64,000 nt of DNA from JAFMPW01 sp041743085. Lineage in GTDB: Bacteria > Bacteroidota > Bacteroidia > Flavobacteriales > Flavobacteriaceae. Below are positions 8,825 through 17,520 of this stretch, piece after piece. The notes beneath the pieces were generated by a model. That model saw only the letters and a program-made list of their open reading frames with translations, searched no databases and was not told the DNA's origin. Both the position numbers and the translations under genes were made by a program. The stretch lies in assembly GCA_041743085.1 (NCBI GenBank), contig JBGTNL010000022.1, forward strand, positions 179,768-243,767. The letters run 5' to 3'. The number at the start of each line of letters is the position of its first letter. The first letter of the stretch is position 1.

Positions 8825-10537
8825 ATGAGTGAATATTATTTCAGCGAACCGCAGGATTCCTATGATGCGATCGTGGTTGGCACAGGCATCAGTGGAGGTT
8901 GGGCCGCCAAGGAATTGTGTGAGAATGGTCTTAAAACCCTTGTTCTGGAGAGGGGGCGGATGGTAAAGCACATAGAGGATTATCCAACGGCCAATAAGGA
9001 CGACTGGGATTTTCCTAACCGTGGCGAGGTGCCGAGGGAGGAAAAGGCGAAGCAACTGAAACAATCCAGGACGGGCTATACTACTAAAGCCCCCAGTGCC
9101 ATGTGGTTTGTCAATGATCTGGAACATCCCTACAACGAGATAAAGCGTTTTGACTGGATGCGAGGATATCACGTAGGCGGCCGATCCCTGCAGTGGGGAC
9201 GGCATAGTTACCGCTGGAGTGACCTTGATTTTACGGCGAATCAAAAGGACGGTATCGCTGTGGACTGGCCCGTACGTTACAAAGATATTTCACCCTGGTA
9301 TGACAAGGTTGAGACTTATATTGGGGTAACGGGGGAAACATTGGGCCTCCCGCAATTGCCGGACGGCAAGTTTGAACCCATGATGGAACTGAATTGTGTG
9401 GAACAGCATGTGAGGGAAAAAGTAGCTGAGAATTTTGACGGCCGGGTGGTTACCGCCGGCCGTGTGGCACATATTCATAGTGACAAAAAGTTTGAAGGCA
9501 GGACCCGATGCCAATTTCGTAACCGCTGTATCCGGGGGTGTCCTTTTGGCTCCTATTTCAGTAGCTTATCTTCTACCCTACCTGCTGCGGAAAGGACAGG
9601 AAACATGACGTTAAGACCGGATTCCATTGCTCATGAAGTGATCTATGATCCCGACACCAAGCGTGCTACGGGCGTTAAAGTAATTGACAGGTTAACCAAG
9701 GAAACCCACGAGTTTAAGGCTAAGGTAATATTCCTTTGTGCTTCGTCTATCGCGTCAACTTCCATTTTAATGCAATCCAAATCGGATCGTTTTCCTAATG
9801 GAATGGGGAATGATTCTGACCAGTTGGGCAGAAACATTATGGATCACCACTTAGGTGTAGGTGCCCAGGGAAAATTTGAAAGATTTGATGATAAATATTA
9901 TAAAGGACGGAAACCAAATGGCATCTATATTCCGCGTTTCAGGAATTTAGGCGGCGATTCCAATAGAAAAGAATACAAAAGAGGTTTCGGGTATCAGGGA
10001 GGAGCCGGAAGAGGTAATTGGGACGATTCCATAGCAGAATTGTCCTTCGGTAAGGACTTAAAAGAGGCGGTCCTGAAACCCGGGGGCTGGACTATGGGAA
10101 TGGGCGGATTTGGTGAAGTCCTTCCATATGAAGATAACAGAATGACCCTGGATTATGACAAACTGGATGGATGGGGCCTGCCTACGGTCACCTTTGACGC
10201 GGAGTTTAAGGAAAATGAATGGGAAATGCGTAAGGACATGAAAGAATCCGCCGTAGAAATGTTGACCAAAGCAGGACTACAGGATGTTCAACCTTTTGAC
10301 AATCCGGGAGCACTTGGCCTGGGCATACATGAAATGGGTACCGCCCGTATGGGAAGAAATCGAAAAACATCCGTTCTCAACGGCCACAACCAGGTGCATG
10401 ATGTTCCTAACGTATACGTTACCGATGGATCATTCATGACCTCGGGATCTTGCGTAAACCCTTCGTTAACATATATGGCATTTACTGCCAGAGCTGCAAA
10501 CCATGCAGCCGAACAACTCAAAAAAGGACTAATATAA
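8825..10537 (+). CDS. GMC-family flavin sugar dehydrogenase, catalytic subunit (paralog 2)
   Basis: 570 residues with FAD motif GTGISGG (19-25), three-cysteine motif (Cys229, 235, 239), and catalytic His502 and Asn545. Strongly similar to the protein at 2440-4143 throughout, including shared blocks around NDLEHPY, VGGRSL.WGR and QSKSDRFP. No signal peptide. Its stop codon overlaps the start of the next gene (TAATG at 10535-10539), and that gene encodes a gluconate 2-dehydrogenase subunit 3 protein. This large/small pairing is the known layout of FAD-dependent glucose and glucoside-3-dehydrogenases, in which the small subunit carries the Tat signal. The cytochrome c partner found in those systems is not visible here. 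Confidence 0.9.
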   Translation: MSEYYFSEPQDSYDAIVVGTGISGGWAAKELCENGLKTLVLERGRMVKHIEDYPTANKDDWDFPNRGEVPREEKAKQLKQSRTGYTTKAPSAMWFVNDLEHPYNEIKRFDWMRGYHVGGRSLQWGRHSYRWSDLDFTANQKDGIAVDWPVRYKDISPWYDKVETYIGVTGETLGLPQLPDGKFEPMMELNCVEQHVREKVAENFDGRVVTAGRVAHIHSDKKFEGRTRCQFRNRCIRGCPFGSYFSSLSSTLPAAERTGNMTLRPDSIAHEVIYDPDTKRATGVKVIDRLTKETHEFKAKVIFLCASSIASTSILMQSKSDRFPNGMGNDSDQLGRNIMDHHLGVGAQGKFERFDDKYYKGRKPNGIYIPRFRNLGGDSNRKEYKRGFGYQGGAGRGNWDDSIAELSFGKDLKEAVLKPGGWTMGMGGFGEVLPYEDNRMTLDYDKLDGWGLPTVTFDAEFKENEWEMRKDMKESAVEMLTKAGLQDVQPFDNPGALGLGIHEMGTARMGRNRKTSVLNGHNQVHDVPNVYVTDGSFMTSGSCVNPSLTYMAFTARAANHAAEQLKKGLI

Positions 10538-11184
10538 TGGATAGAAGAATTGCACTAAAAAATATGGGGCTTGCCTTAGGTTACACGGTGGCGACTCCAA
10601 CTTTGCTCAGTATTTTTCAGAGCTGCAAAAATGAAAAGGTTTTGGAATGGACCCCGGATTTCTTTAGCCCGGGAGAAGGTAATGCACTGACTCATTTGGT
10701 GGATATCATTTTACCAAAAACCGATACTCCGTCGGCGAGTGAAGTTCAGGTAAACCTGTTTATCGACAGGTTTGCGGACCAGGTGATGGAAAAGCAGCAG
10801 CAGGAGTTCTTTAAAATGTCTATGGGCAGTTTTATGAATAAAGCTCTGAAGGATTCCGATAAAGAAAAGGCAGAAGATCTGGATCCGGAAGATTTAGAGC
10901 CCGTTTTGGCAGAAGCCCTAAAAGCCACTAAAGAAGAAGAGGTGAAAATGTTCGAGGCAATTACGTCTTACCAGGAAGCCACGGCCGAGGGAAAGGAAGC
11001 CGAACTGGATGATCGCATCTCAAGGTATGCCTTTGCCAACAACTTAAGAGGAATGACCATATGGGGCTACAAAACCTCGGAATATATAGGGGAAGAGGTA
11101 TTAGCCTATCTCCCTGTCCCTGGAGAATACATAGCTTGTGGCGATTTGAATGAACTTACAGGGGGCAAAGCCTGGTCCATTTAA
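10537..11184 (+). CDS. Gluconate 2-dehydrogenase subunit 3 family protein (Tat hitch-hiker small subunit)
   Basis: 215 residues from the ATG overlapping the GMC stop; an in-frame upstream ATG at 10450 lies inside the GMC gene and is rejected. The N-terminus (DRRIALKNMG then a hydrophobic stretch) resembles a twin-arginine signal. The mature part is acidic and helical, ending in MTIWGYKTSEYIGEEVLAY and PVPGEY, typical of PF13618. In characterised enzymes this subunit escorts and stabilises the GMC flavoprotein across the membrane. It is the only such gene in the window, so it may serve both GMC paralogs. Confidence 0.87.
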   Translation: MDRRIALKNMGLALGYTVATPTLLSIFQSCKNEKVLEWTPDFFSPGEGNALTHLVDIILPKTDTPSASEVQVNLFIDRFADQVMEKQQQEFFKMSMGSFMNKALKDSDKEKAEDLDPEDLEPVLAEALKATKEEEVKMFEAITSYQEATAEGKEAELDDRISRYAFANNLRGMTIWGYKTSEYIGEEVLAYLPVPGEYIACGDLNELTGGKAWSI

Positions 11185-11193
11185 AACCGAATT

Positions 11194-12117
11194 TTGAAAA
11201 GAAGAAGTTTTATACAAAAAACTGCCTTTACCGGCGGTGCAATCTCGCTGGGAGCGACCTCAGTTTACGGTGCCTTGCATCCAAAGTCGGTTGCCCAATA
11301 TAAATTCAACTTAAATTACGCTCCCCATATTGGGATGTTCGAAAATCTTGCTGGAAAGGATCCCATTAGCCAACTCAATTTTATGGCCGATCAGGGATTC
11401 ACTGCTTTTGAGGACAATGGTATGACCGGAAGAGATGTGGCACTGCAGGAAAAAATGGCCACAACCATGAATGATCGTGGTTTGGAAATGGGAGTCTTTG
11501 TTGCCCATAAGATCTACTGGACAGAACCCGGCCTGGCATCCGGGGACAAAGAAAAACGTGAAGAATTTTTAAGTGATATCCGTAAAGCAGTGGAAGTTGG
11601 AAAGCGGGTAGACGCAAAGTGGATGACCGTAGTTCCCGGGCATGTTGATCTTAAATTATCCATGGGTTATCAAACCGCTCACGTAATAGAATCACTGAAG
11701 CGGGCAGCCGCTATTCTTGAACCTCACAATTTGATCATGGTCCTGGAACCTCTTAATTTCAGAAACCATCCCGGTTTATTCCTTTCGGGATCCCCCCAGG
11801 CCTACGAGATCTGCAAAGCGGTGGATTCCCCTTCCTGTAAAATACTTTTTGATATCTATCATCAGCAGATCCAGGAGGGCAATTTAATCCCTAATATTGA
11901 AGCCTGCTGGGACGAAATCGCCTATTTCCAGATTGGAGATAATCCCGGACGTAAAGAACCTACCACAGGGGAGATCAATTATAAGAACGTTTTCAAGTTT
12001 ATCCACGAAAAAGGATTCAGGGGCGTTATGGGCATGGAACACGGCAACTCAAGGCCAGACAAGGCGGGAGAACAGGCAGTAATTGATGCCTACAAGGAGG
12101 TGGATGCCTTTCTCTAA
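11194..12117 (+). CDS. Tat-exported hydroxypyruvate-isomerase-like TIM barrel protein
   Basis: 307 residues, starting at a TTG codon 9 bases after the small-subunit stop; this start supplies a clear twin-arginine signal (KRRSFIQKTAFTGGA). The barrel is Hyi/AP-endonuclease-2-like with candidate metal ligands Glu185 (VLEPLNF), Asp220 (ILFDIYH), Gln246 (YFQIGDNPGR) and Glu282 (GMEHGNS). True hydroxypyruvate isomerases are cytosolic, so an exported version in an operon with a sugar dehydrogenase more likely isomerises an oxidised sugar in the periplasm. Third gene of the 8825-12117 operon. Confidence 0.88.
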   Translation: MKRRSFIQKTAFTGGAISLGATSVYGALHPKSVAQYKFNLNYAPHIGMFENLAGKDPISQLNFMADQGFTAFEDNGMTGRDVALQEKMATTMNDRGLEMGVFVAHKIYWTEPGLASGDKEKREEFLSDIRKAVEVGKRVDAKWMTVVPGHVDLKLSMGYQTAHVIESLKRAAAILEPHNLIMVLEPLNFRNHPGLFLSGSPQAYEICKAVDSPSCKILFDIYHQQIQEGNLIPNIEACWDEIAYFQIGDNPGRKEPTTGEINYKNVFKFIHEKGFRGVMGMEHGNSRPDKAGEQAVIDAYKEVDAFL

Positions 12118-12284
12118 TTCAACAGTGAACTATGCTGCATCCTTCTGATCTTCGATGGTTACTCAATTAGCAAATGGCCCGATATATGGAATTTTTACTG
12201 CATTTTCCCTTTTCCATTCAATAATACCTAAGTTTTAACGTTCTTTTTGGAAAGGTTTGCCACCCGAAAAGCGTCTAAACACAC

Positions 12285-12371
12285 ATGGACATCTACTTAT
12301 ACATACTTGTATTCTATTGCCTGCTGTACGTGGGGGTAAGAAGGGTATATCATCAATTTATGAAGGAATAG
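12285..12371 (+). CDS. 28-residue single-span membrane microprotein, copy 1
   Basis: ATG at 12285 gives MDIYLYILVFYCLLYVGVRR plus an eight-residue tail ending MKE, stop TAG at 12369-12371. The first 18 residues form one hydrophobic helix, and the remainder is basic and polar, giving an N-out or membrane-anchored layout. A second ORF of exactly the same length lies 220 bases downstream, identical at 8 of 28 positions without gaps (M1, D2, Y4, L5, L8, Y11, V16, V21). Two equal-length, similar ORFs in a 650-base gap argue for real genes, though such short frames can arise by chance. No family recognised. Confidence 0.5.
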   Translation: MDIYLYILVFYCLLYVGVRRVYHQFMKE

Positions 12372-12504
12372 TATTTCATTTTACGCAATTAAGGCTTTTT
12401 CACTAAAATTTTAACATTTTTCTTTCGTTTTTCTAACGCTTTCATCATCTATCATTTCGTTTGAGACGTATATACTACTAGCTAATATCAAAAGGGGCAT
12501 TGAT

Positions 12505-12591
12505 ATGGACAATTACCTCATTCTTCTATTAATCTATATTGCGGTATTTGTGATATCCCATAATGTGCTGAGGCCCTATTTCAACAAATAG
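12505..12591 (+). CDS. 28-residue single-span membrane microprotein, copy 2
   Basis: ATG at 12505 encodes MDNYLILLLIYIAVFVISHN plus an eight-residue tail ending FNK; stop TAG at 12589-12591. The layout matches copy 1: MDxYL start, about 16-18 hydrophobic residues, then a short basic/polar tail. Position relative to nrdA: convergent, with a hairpin (12690-12740) in between. No recognised family; possible roles include a small regulatory subunit of a membrane complex or a toxin-like peptide, neither supported by direct evidence. Confidence 0.5.
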   Translation: MDNYLILLLIYIAVFVISHNVLRPYFNK

Positions 12592-12689
12592 GTATCAAAA
12601 GCTTTCTGCAAACTTTCAAAGTACACTCATGTCTTTGTCACTGGGTTCTGCCTTAATAATATCAAATTAACATATAGGTCATCAAACCA

Positions 12690-12740
12690 AAATACCCTGA
12701 AATCTACCAAAGCGGTGGGCTGGTAGTCTCAAGGTATTTA
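12690..12740. terminator. Long imperfect hairpin between the micro-ORFs and nrdA
   Basis: The stem pairs AAATACC with GGTATTT and CTACCA with TGGTAG, closing over an AAGCGGTGGGC loop. It lies 28 bases past the nrdA stop (minus strand) and about 100 bases after the second micro-ORF (plus strand), so it probably ends transcription from one or both sides. The terminal U-run is weak. Confidence 0.5.
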
Positions 12741-12768
12741 TTAATGGTTATATCGCATTTCTATAAGG

Positions 12769-15249
12769 TTATGAACCACACATAAGGCAATCGTCATCTG
12801 CCCCGCCTTCCTTAGTCTTGGCGATCAATTCCTTCATCTCCTCGGCCGACACAGGCTCTACTACTTCTATGTCCTGTTGTTTTACGGGAGTAGGATCTAC
12901 AGGTACTATCACAGAAGCCTCCGGTGCCACTGCAACAGCTTCTGCCCCTGCCGCCACACTGATCGGCACTTCCTTTTTCTTGGTATTGTCCAATGTAAAC
13001 TTAATTGCATCTACCGCTGCTTTGGTACGCAGATAGTACATCCCCGTTTTCAGGCCACTTTTCCAGGCATAAAAATGCATGGAAGTAAGCTTGGCGTAGT
13101 TTGCATTCTCAAGAAACAAATTCAGCGATTGGCTTTGGTCAATAAAGTAACCCCTTTGCCTGGACATGTCTATAATATCCTTCATACTCAATTCCCACAC
13201 GGTCTTGTAGAGTTCCTTTATTTCGTCAGGAATTATATCAATATGCTGAATAGAGCCGTTAGCACGCATCAATTCCTGTTTTAAGTTTTCATTCCACAAA
13301 CCGAGGTTTACGAGATCTTCCAACAGATGCTTATTTACCACAATGAATTCACCGGATAATACCCTGCGGGTATAAATATTAGAGGTATACGGTTCAAAAC
13401 ATTCGTTGTTTCCTAAAATCTGTGAGGTAGAGGCGGTAGGCATGGGAGCAACCAACAGGGAGTTGCGAACGCCGTGTTTTTTTACGCTTTTACGTAATTT
13501 TCCCCAATCCCATCTTCCGGAAAGTTCTTCATCTTTTATTCCCCAGAGATTGTGTTGAAATTCTCCCTGAGAAATGGGGGATCCTTTATAGGAAGAATAA
13601 GCGCCTTCCTCCTTAGCAGCTTCCATCGAGGCGGTAACCGCAGCAAAATAAAGTGTTTCGAAGATATCCTGGTTGAGTTGTTTGGCCTCGTCACTCGTAA
13701 AAGGTAGTCGCAACATAATAAAAGCGTCTGCTAAACCCTGTACTCCCAAGCCAATGGGCCTGTGGCGCATATTCGAATTTTCCGCTTCTTTGACCGGGTA
13801 GTAGTTTCTATCGATCACTCTGTTCAGGTTCTTGGTCACCCGTTTGGTCACTTTAAAGAGTTCTTTGTGATCAAATGCCCCGTTCTTAATGAACATCGGA
13901 AGCGCAATGGATGCCAGGTTACAAACGGCCACCTCATCCGGGGAAGTGTATTCCAATATCTCGGTGCACAGGTTGGAAGAACGAATGGTCCCAAGGTTTT
14001 TCTGATTGCTCTTACGGTTCGCAGCATCCTTATATAACATATAGGGCGTACCAGTCTCGATCTGCGATTCCAATATTTTTTCCCAAAGTTCCCGCGCCTT
14101 TACGGTCTTCCGCCCCTTTCCTTCCACTTCATATTTCAGGTATCGTTTTTCAAATTCCTCACTGTGGCTTGTAAACAATCCCGGGCATTCATTGGGGCAC
14201 ATCAATGTCCATTCTTCATTACTTTCCACTCTTCTCATAAAGAGATCCGGAATCCACATCGCATAAAATAAGTCTCTGGCACGCATTTCTTCTTTTCCAT
14301 GATTTTTCTTTAGATCCAGAAAATCATAGATATCGGCATGCCATGGCTCAACATATATGGCAAAACTTCCCTTGCGTTTTCCGCCACCCTGATCCACGTA
14401 CCTTGCCGTATCATTGAAGACCTGTAGCATGGGTACAATCCCATTTGAAGTTCCGTTGGTCCCTGCAATGTACGAGCCGGTTGCCCGTATATTATGAATA
14501 GATAGTCCTATACCTCCTGCGGACTGAGAGATCTTCGCGGTCTGCTTCAGGGTGTCGTAAATGCCGTCAATACTATCATCTTTCATGGCCAGTAAAAAAC
14601 AGGACGACATCTGTGGTTTCGGCGTACCCGAATTGAACAAGGTAGGCGTGGCGTGTGTAAAGTATTTCTTGGACATCAACTCATAGGTCTCTATGGCGGA
14701 GTCGAGATCATCCAGATGTATGCCTATGGAAACCCGCATCAGCATGTGCTGTGGTCGTTCTGCTATTTTACCATTGAGTTTTAACAGGTAGGAGCGTTCC
14801 AAAGTCTTGAAACCGAAGTAATCGTAGCCAAAATCGCGATTGTAGATGATAGTGGAATCCAATTGATCTGCATTGTCCGCAATCACCTTATGAACTTCAT
14901 CAGATAATAAGGGCGCTTTTTTACCCGTTCGTGGATTTACGTATTCATACAGGTCCTTCATGGTTTCGGAGAAGGACTTTTTAGTATTCTTGTGCAGGTT
15001 GGAAACGGAGATACGGGCTGCGAGCTTCGCATAATCAGGGTGTGTCGTAGTCAAGGTGGCCGAGATCTCTGCCGCCAAATTATCCAGTTCAGAGGTAGTT
15101 ACCCCATCGTATAATCCCTCTATAACACGCATGGAAACCTTAATAGGATCTACGCGCTCATTAAGGCCATAACATAATTTGCGAACCCTGGCAGTGATCT
15201 TATCGAACATTATCGGCTCTTTCCTTCCATCTCTTTTTACTACGTACAT
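12769..15249 (-). CDS. nrdA: Ribonucleoside-diphosphate reductase class Ia, large (alpha) subunit
   Basis: 826 residues. An N-terminal ATP-cone (about 1-90) is followed by the catalytic barrel: redox Cys217 (SSCFLL), the NLCTE motif with Cys428 and Glu430, and redox Cys443 (VCNLASIAL). The C-terminal tail is an alanine/valine/proline-rich linker ending in the swinging-arm pair Cys821/Cys824 (DCLMCGS). The enzyme reduces NDPs to dNDPs using the radical generated by NrdB. It lies 138 bases downstream of nrdB on the same strand, with a small palindrome (15348-15372) between them. The ATP-cone indicates allosteric control by ATP/dATP. Confidence 0.97.
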   Translation of the reverse strand: MYVVKRDGRKEPIMFDKITARVRKLCYGLNERVDPIKVSMRVIEGLYDGVTTSELDNLAAEISATLTTTHPDYAKLAARISVSNLHKNTKKSFSETMKDLYEYVNPRTGKKAPLLSDEVHKVIADNADQLDSTIIYNRDFGYDYFGFKTLERSYLLKLNGKIAERPQHMLMRVSIGIHLDDLDSAIETYELMSKKYFTHATPTLFNSGTPKPQMSSCFLLAMKDDSIDGIYDTLKQTAKISQSAGGIGLSIHNIRATGSYIAGTNGTSNGIVPMLQVFNDTARYVDQGGGKRKGSFAIYVEPWHADIYDFLDLKKNHGKEEMRARDLFYAMWIPDLFMRRVESNEEWTLMCPNECPGLFTSHSEEFEKRYLKYEVEGKGRKTVKARELWEKILESQIETGTPYMLYKDAANRKSNQKNLGTIRSSNLCTEILEYTSPDEVAVCNLASIALPMFIKNGAFDHKELFKVTKRVTKNLNRVIDRNYYPVKEAENSNMRHRPIGLGVQGLADAFIMLRLPFTSDEAKQLNQDIFETLYFAAVTASMEAAKEEGAYSSYKGSPISQGEFQHNLWGIKDEELSGRWDWGKLRKSVKKHGVRNSLLVAPMPTASTSQILGNNECFEPYTSNIYTRRVLSGEFIVVNKHLLEDLVNLGLWNENLKQELMRANGSIQHIDIIPDEIKELYKTVWELSMKDIIDMSRQRGYFIDQSQSLNLFLENANYAKLTSMHFYAWKSGLKTGMYYLRTKAAVDAIKFTLDNTKKKEVPISVAAGAEAVAVAPEASVIVPVDPTPVKQQDIEVVEPVSAEEMKELIAKTKEGGADDDCLMCGS

Positions 15250-15347
15250 CTTGCTTTTTATTTTTTGGTTGTTAACGTTGGTTATACTATACGGTAGCCC
15301 GGCAGGCCACTCCTGATCCTGTTGGTGGCATCGTTTATAGGAAATAG

Positions 15348-15372
15348 CTGTTAGGTTTTGAAAACCTGACAG
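15348..15372. repeat. CTGTYAGGTTTT palindrome in the nrdB-nrdA spacer
   Basis: CTGTTAGGTTTT and AAAACCTGACAG face each other around a single G, a 12-bp stem with one mismatch. A degraded relative (GACCTGCCAGGTGTT facing AAAACATGGCTGGTC) lies at 29503-29533. It could act as an mRNA hairpin separating nrdB from nrdA, or be a small repeated palindrome. Confidence 0.6.
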
Positions 15373-15387
15373 GACTTATTAACTATT

Positions 15388-16374
15388 CTAGAAATCCGCG
15401 TCGAAGCTGATCTTCTGTGAATCCGTATCTTTTTCCTTGTTCAGTACTCCGGCTTTCTGGTATTCAGACACTCTTTTTTCGAAGAAATTCGTTTTCCCCT
15501 GTAAAGAGATCATATCCATAAAGTCGAATGGATTGGTGGAATTATACACTTTCTCACACTCCAGTTCTACCAATAAACGATCCGTTACGAACTCCAGGTA
15601 TTGCGTCATGAGTTTGGCATTCATACCTATAAGGCTTACAGGCAGGGACTCCGTTATAAACTCACGCTCTATATCCAGAGCATTTGTAAGTATTTGTGTG
15701 ATGCGTGCTTTAGGCACTTTATTTACCAAATGTTTGTTGTGAAGGTGCACGGCATAATCACAATGCATTCCTTCGTCGCGGGAAATCAATTCATTGGAAA
15801 AGGTAAGACCGGGCATTAAGCCCCTCTTCTTCAGCCAGAATATGGAACAGAAGGCACCGGAAAAGAAAATACCTTCCACAGCGGCAAATGCAATAAGGCG
15901 TTCGGCAAAGCTTGGGGAATCTATCCATTTTAAGGCCCAGTCCGCTTTTTTCTTAATGGCCGGGAAGTTGTCAATAGCCTTGAAGAGAATGTTCTTTTCC
16001 TTTTCGTCCTTTACATATGTATCTATTAAAAGTGAATAGGTTTCGGAATGAATGTTCTCCATCATGATCTGGAACCCGTAAAAGAATTTAGCTTCGGAAT
16101 ACTGTACTTCACTGACAAAATTTTCTGCCAGGTTCTCATTCACTATCCCATCCGAAGCGGCAAAAAACGCAAGGATATGTTTTACAAAATAGCGCTCGTC
16201 ATCATTGAGTTTGTTATTCCAATCGGTCATGTCCTGGTGCAGGTCTATTTCTTCGGCAGTCCAGAAACAGGCTTCGCATTTCTTGTACCATTCCCATAAA
16301 TCGTGATGTTGGATGGGAAAAATTACAAAGCGATCTTCATTTTCCTGTAAAATGGGTTCTACCGGTGCGGACAT
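15388..16374 (-). CDS. nrdB: Ribonucleoside-diphosphate reductase class Ia, small (beta) subunit
   Basis: 328 residues of the eukaryote-like R2 type. Di-iron ligands by alignment to R2: Asp44 (EEIDLHQD), Glu106 and His109 (ENIHSETY), Glu167 (AAVEGIFF), Glu201 and His204 (DEGMHCD). The radical tyrosine is Tyr113. The C-terminal peptide ends ISFDADF, the type of tail that docks on the alpha subunit. All radical-site residues are present, so this is a standard tyrosyl-radical subunit. It precedes nrdA and a shared promoter is likely upstream of 16374; a TAnnTTTG-like sequence (AATCTTTG, minus strand, 16443-16450) is a weak candidate. Confidence 0.97.
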   Translation of the reverse strand: MSAPVEPILQENEDRFVIFPIQHHDLWEWYKKCEACFWTAEEIDLHQDMTDWNNKLNDDERYFVKHILAFFAASDGIVNENLAENFVSEVQYSEAKFFYGFQIMMENIHSETYSLLIDTYVKDEKEKNILFKAIDNFPAIKKKADWALKWIDSPSFAERLIAFAAVEGIFFSGAFCSIFWLKKRGLMPGLTFSNELISRDEGMHCDYAVHLHNKHLVNKVPKARITQILTNALDIEREFITESLPVSLIGMNAKLMTQYLEFVTDRLLVELECEKVYNSTNPFDFMDMISLQGKTNFFEKRVSEYQKAGVLNKEKDTDSQKISFDADF

Positions 16375-16592
16375 AATTGTTAGTTTTTGATATTTAAAGA
16401 ATTAATTGTGTAGGATGAAAATTTACTACGAGTTGGGACTAACAAAGATTGGAAAAAGGGATCAATATCTAAAGCCGATTTGTGGGTTTCCGTTACAAAG
16501 TTTTTAACACAGGTTGTTGACATGTAGCTTCACAAAGGATGTTTACTAGGATTTTGAAACAATAGGATTTTGAATAAAAAATCGCCTAAAGA

Positions 16593-16634
16593 AATAAACC
16601 AAAATGTATAAAAAAGCATACTCTTTGGTTTATT
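16593..16634. other. Perfect 11-bp inverted repeat in the gap upstream of nrdB
   Basis: AATAAACCAAA (16593-16603) pairs with TTTGGTTTATT (16624-16634) across a 20-base loop. It lies in the 344-base gap 16375-16718 between nrdB and a decayed fragment. It may be a terminator of the fragment on the minus strand or an operator; the sequence does not decide. Nothing else is apparent in this gap. Confidence 0.4.
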
Positions 16635-16718
16635 CATAATAGGGTATTGAATAAATCGCATAAATTTCCAGTGGCCGTTTTCAAAACTCAAATAGATGTG
16701 TTTAAATGTCCCCTTTCA

Positions 16719-16919
16719 TTAATTTTTATCCATCACAAAACTGAATCCCCCATCATAGGTGATTAGACCCGGATGTCCGCTGCTACCCGTACTGAAACTC
16801 TGGGTATTAACCTGAAATTCGTCACCCCTTCGCGTTTCAATAGTGCAAAAGCCTCCAAAACCATCAACAAAGCAAATTGTCGTTAATGGAAGTGGAAAAA
16901 TTAGTAACGGTTTCATCAT
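16719..16919 (-). pseudogene. Fragment resembling a 'GSEFQVNT..DGGFVVVW' repeat protein
   Basis: A 66-codon frame whose middle reads GDEFQVNTQSFSTGSSGHPG followed by LITYDGGFSFVM. This resembles one repeat of large bacterial exoproteins in which EFQVNT is followed by about 15 residues and DGGFVVVW, usually after a DGxGxGIFAQRF-like segment; here DGFGGFCTIETR precedes. Only about one repeat unit is present, between low-complexity DNA, so it is read as a remnant. Alternatively it is a short orphan protein with a hydrophobic N-terminus. Confidence 0.35.
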
Positions 16920-17094
16920 AGCCCTCTTTTGTTTCCCTTTTATGTTACAAAGGCAAAAAAGGTTAACACGGACGGCTTATTTTCCAGAGAAATATTATCA
17001 AAAAATATTGTGATTCGCCAACGGATTCTAACGGAAATCAGTTCATTTTAGCCGGTTATGGCATAATAGTCATCGTCCCTTGTACCAGTTCCTT

Positions 17095-17520
17095 AAGACC
17101 GAATAAATGGCATTAAACCCCAGGGCATCCCGATAGTTATCGGGACTGGACCCAATGGAAGGAATCGACCCAAGGGTCGAGGTATTAAACCCAGACCCCA
17201 CTGAAAAAGCGGGGTTAGTTCAACCATCCAATATAAAATTTCTTGAAACAGACCTTCCCTAAGGCAGGCCGTAGGTATATGCTGTTTACCTAACTTATCC
17301 GGGATCATTCTGCCCTCAATGGCAAAAGCCGTCCCGTCCTGACGTCTTCGGATCGGGATTATATTTTGCGTCCACCAGTCCCCAGACTTCAGGAACCGAA
17401 ATTGACGATTCTGACCCTTTGCATAGAAGAGGAGAGGTGAATAAGGAGACCCTGCCCGACCGGCCTTCAGGCCCCACACAGAGCTTCGGGGAAACTTAGA
17501 TTGAAAAGAGAAGCGGGATT
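17095..17520. repeat. Composite of degraded repeats, including a deleted copy (C) of the ~180-bp element
   Basis: This 426-base stretch has no credible gene; a 128-codon minus frame has repeat-like composition and is rejected. It contains the palindrome TCCCGATAGTTATCGGGA (17128-17145). From about 17390 to 17500 it carries ACCGAAATT, CTGACCCTTTGCAT and AGAAGAGGAGAGGTGAATA..GAGACCCTGCC followed by GGGGAAACTTAGATTGAAA. These match the 5' and 3' parts of the element at 63366-63545 with the middle missing. The sequence 17262-17275 (GGCAGGCCGTAGG) resembles the palindromes at 17831-17862 and 59894-59913. Confidence 0.5.

Noticed and set aside
10450..10536. An upstream ATG extending the small-subunit gene into the GMC gene
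   Set aside because: The extension reads in-frame from the coding end of the GMC gene and destroys the Tat-like N-terminus; the TAATG overlap gives the natural start.
16443..16560. Possible NrdR boxes upstream of nrdB
   Set aside because: No two boxes close to the NrdR consensus could be found; the only candidate words (ACACAGG, TGACATGT) do not fit.
17093..17479. A 128-codon minus-strand frame through the repeat-rich gap
   Set aside because: Composition is Pro/Gly/Arg-rich and follows palindromic repeat DNA; no domain and no plausible start context.
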